This document shows positions 5,507 to 5,981 of a stretch of 5,981 nucleotides of DNA, in pieces; position 1 is the first letter of the stretch, and each line of letters starts with the position of its first letter. The stretch is from JBDNDK01 sp046719185. GTDB lineage: Bacteria > Armatimonadota > UBA5829. The stretch lies in assembly GCA_046719185.1 (NCBI GenBank), contig JBDNDK010000149.1, forward strand, positions 1 to 5,981, given 5' to 3'. The notes under the pieces were generated by a model. The model ran no database searches, was not told where the DNA came from, and saw only the letters and a program-made list of their open reading frames with translations. Position numbers and translations under genes: made by a program.

Positions 5507-5981
5507 TGAAGGCATTAGTAACAACTATTGGCAGTGATAAAAAAAGAGAAAAAAAACTTGTAACAGATTGGCCTGATGCCCCAGAGCCAGTGGGAAATCA
5601 AGTGAAAGTAAAAACATTATATACGGCAATTACTAATGGAACTGAAAGAAATGATTTGATATGTGGAAATTATGCAAGACCTGATACAAAGCTGCCTGCT
5701 CCTAGAGGTTATCAAAACATTGGTGAAGTCATAGCTGTTGGTGATAATGTGCAAAGTTATAAAATTGGAGATGTTGTTTTTTCTAGTTCAGATCATTTAG
5801 AGTATGCAACATTTGCAGAAGATTGGCTCACTGTAAAGGTACCGAATAACATTTCCTGTGAAGAAGCTTCGCTGTTCGGATTAGCTGCAATTGCTGTTAG
5901 AACATGCAGGAATTCAGAACTTATGATTGGTGAGAAGGTATTAATAATAGGTGCAGGTATTCTTGGTTTGTTGGCTGGTCA
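5506..5981 (+). CDS. MDR-family (zinc alcohol dehydrogenase-like) oxidoreductase, 3' end beyond window
   Basis: The N-terminal 158 codons of a medium-chain dehydrogenase/reductase run off the right edge with no stop; full members are usually 320-370 residues. It shows the GroES-like fold: DAPEPVGNQVKVKTLYTAIT (24-43), PRGYQNIGEVIAVGDNV (66-82) and YKIGDVVF (85-92). The nucleotide-binding Rossmann domain then begins with GEKVLIIGAGILG (142-154), whose GxGxxG is intact. The two N-terminal zinc-ligand positions are changed: the usual CGTD region reads NGTERND (44-50) and the usual GHE reads GYQ (68-70). The catalytic zinc is therefore probably absent, as in MDR subgroups with a TNGTE/SAGTE signature. 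Substrate is unknown. The ribosome binding site AGGGGGG (5491-5497) is eight bases before the ATG, which overlaps the ThuA stop by one base. Co-translation with ThuA suggests a sugar-linked oxidation or reduction. Confidence 0.88.
   Translation, partial: MKALVTTIGSDKKREKKLVTDWPDAPEPVGNQVKVKTLYTAITNGTERNDLICGNYARPDTKLPAPRGYQNIGEVIAVGDNVQSYKIGDVVFSSSDHLEYATFAEDWLTVKVPNNISCEEASLFGLAAIAVRTCRNSELMIGEKVLIIGAGILGLLAG

Noticed and set aside
4345..5981. Defence or nuclease system built around RuvC
   Set aside because: The protein is an ordinary RuvC with a complete D-E-D-D site and normal length. There is no cas-like, transposase or toxin gene nearby and no CRISPR repeat.

Overview
The window is about 5.9 kb of AT-rich bacterial chromosome with a short GC-rich piece (bases 1 to about 100) attached at the left end. 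A direct count gives 74% GC over bases 1-100, 37% over 101-200, and about 16% over 2461-2640 in the main intergenic gap. The genes are housekeeping and metabolic. They use sigma-70-type promoters with near-consensus -35/-10 boxes (three of four also show a TG extended -10), GGAGG-type ribosome binding sites and AGA-rich, AT-ending codons. This fits a low-GC bacterium, but the phylum cannot be fixed from the sequence. Two points argue mildly against a typical Bacillota genome: tyrS has no T-box leader, and a ThuA-like gene is paired with a dehydrogenase lacking the usual zinc ligands, an association I link, by recollection only, with Armatimonadota and Lentisphaerota-like lineages.

Left part, minus strand: a secreted metallopeptidase-like protein (TTG start at 982) reads leftward and loses its native 3' end at the GC-rich junction near base 100. 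Upstream of it, also on the minus strand, lies a complete tyrosyl-tRNA synthetase (1136-2359). Each gene has its own promoter. The 153-base gap between them shows no intrinsic terminator.

Centre: a 567-base, extremely AT-rich divergent region (2360-2926) holds the tyrS promoter at its left edge and the response-regulator promoter at its right edge. Between them are an imperfect 31-bp inverted repeat and a phased set of TAGTG-type repeats. A complete OmpR/PhoB-family response regulator follows on the plus strand with no sensor kinase beside it. It ends at a clear intrinsic terminator with a GAAA tetraloop.

Right part, plus strand: a new promoter just after that terminator drives a tightly packed run: Nudix ADP-ribose pyrophosphatase, RuvC Holliday-junction resolvase, ThuA-like protein and the 5' part of an MDR-family dehydrogenase that runs off the window. 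The gaps are 10 nt, 10 nt and a 1-nt overlap (TAATG), so this is almost certainly one transcription unit. The ThuA-MDR pair probably works on one carbohydrate-related substrate; the two upstream genes look like unrelated co-transcribed housekeeping functions.

I found no RNA genes, CRISPR arrays, insertion sequences or defence system, and no clearly new multi-gene system. The most notable items are the altered HExxE-X18-E metal site, the dehydrogenase lacking zinc ligands and coupled to ThuA, the phased repeats before the orphan regulator, and the probable chimeric left end.
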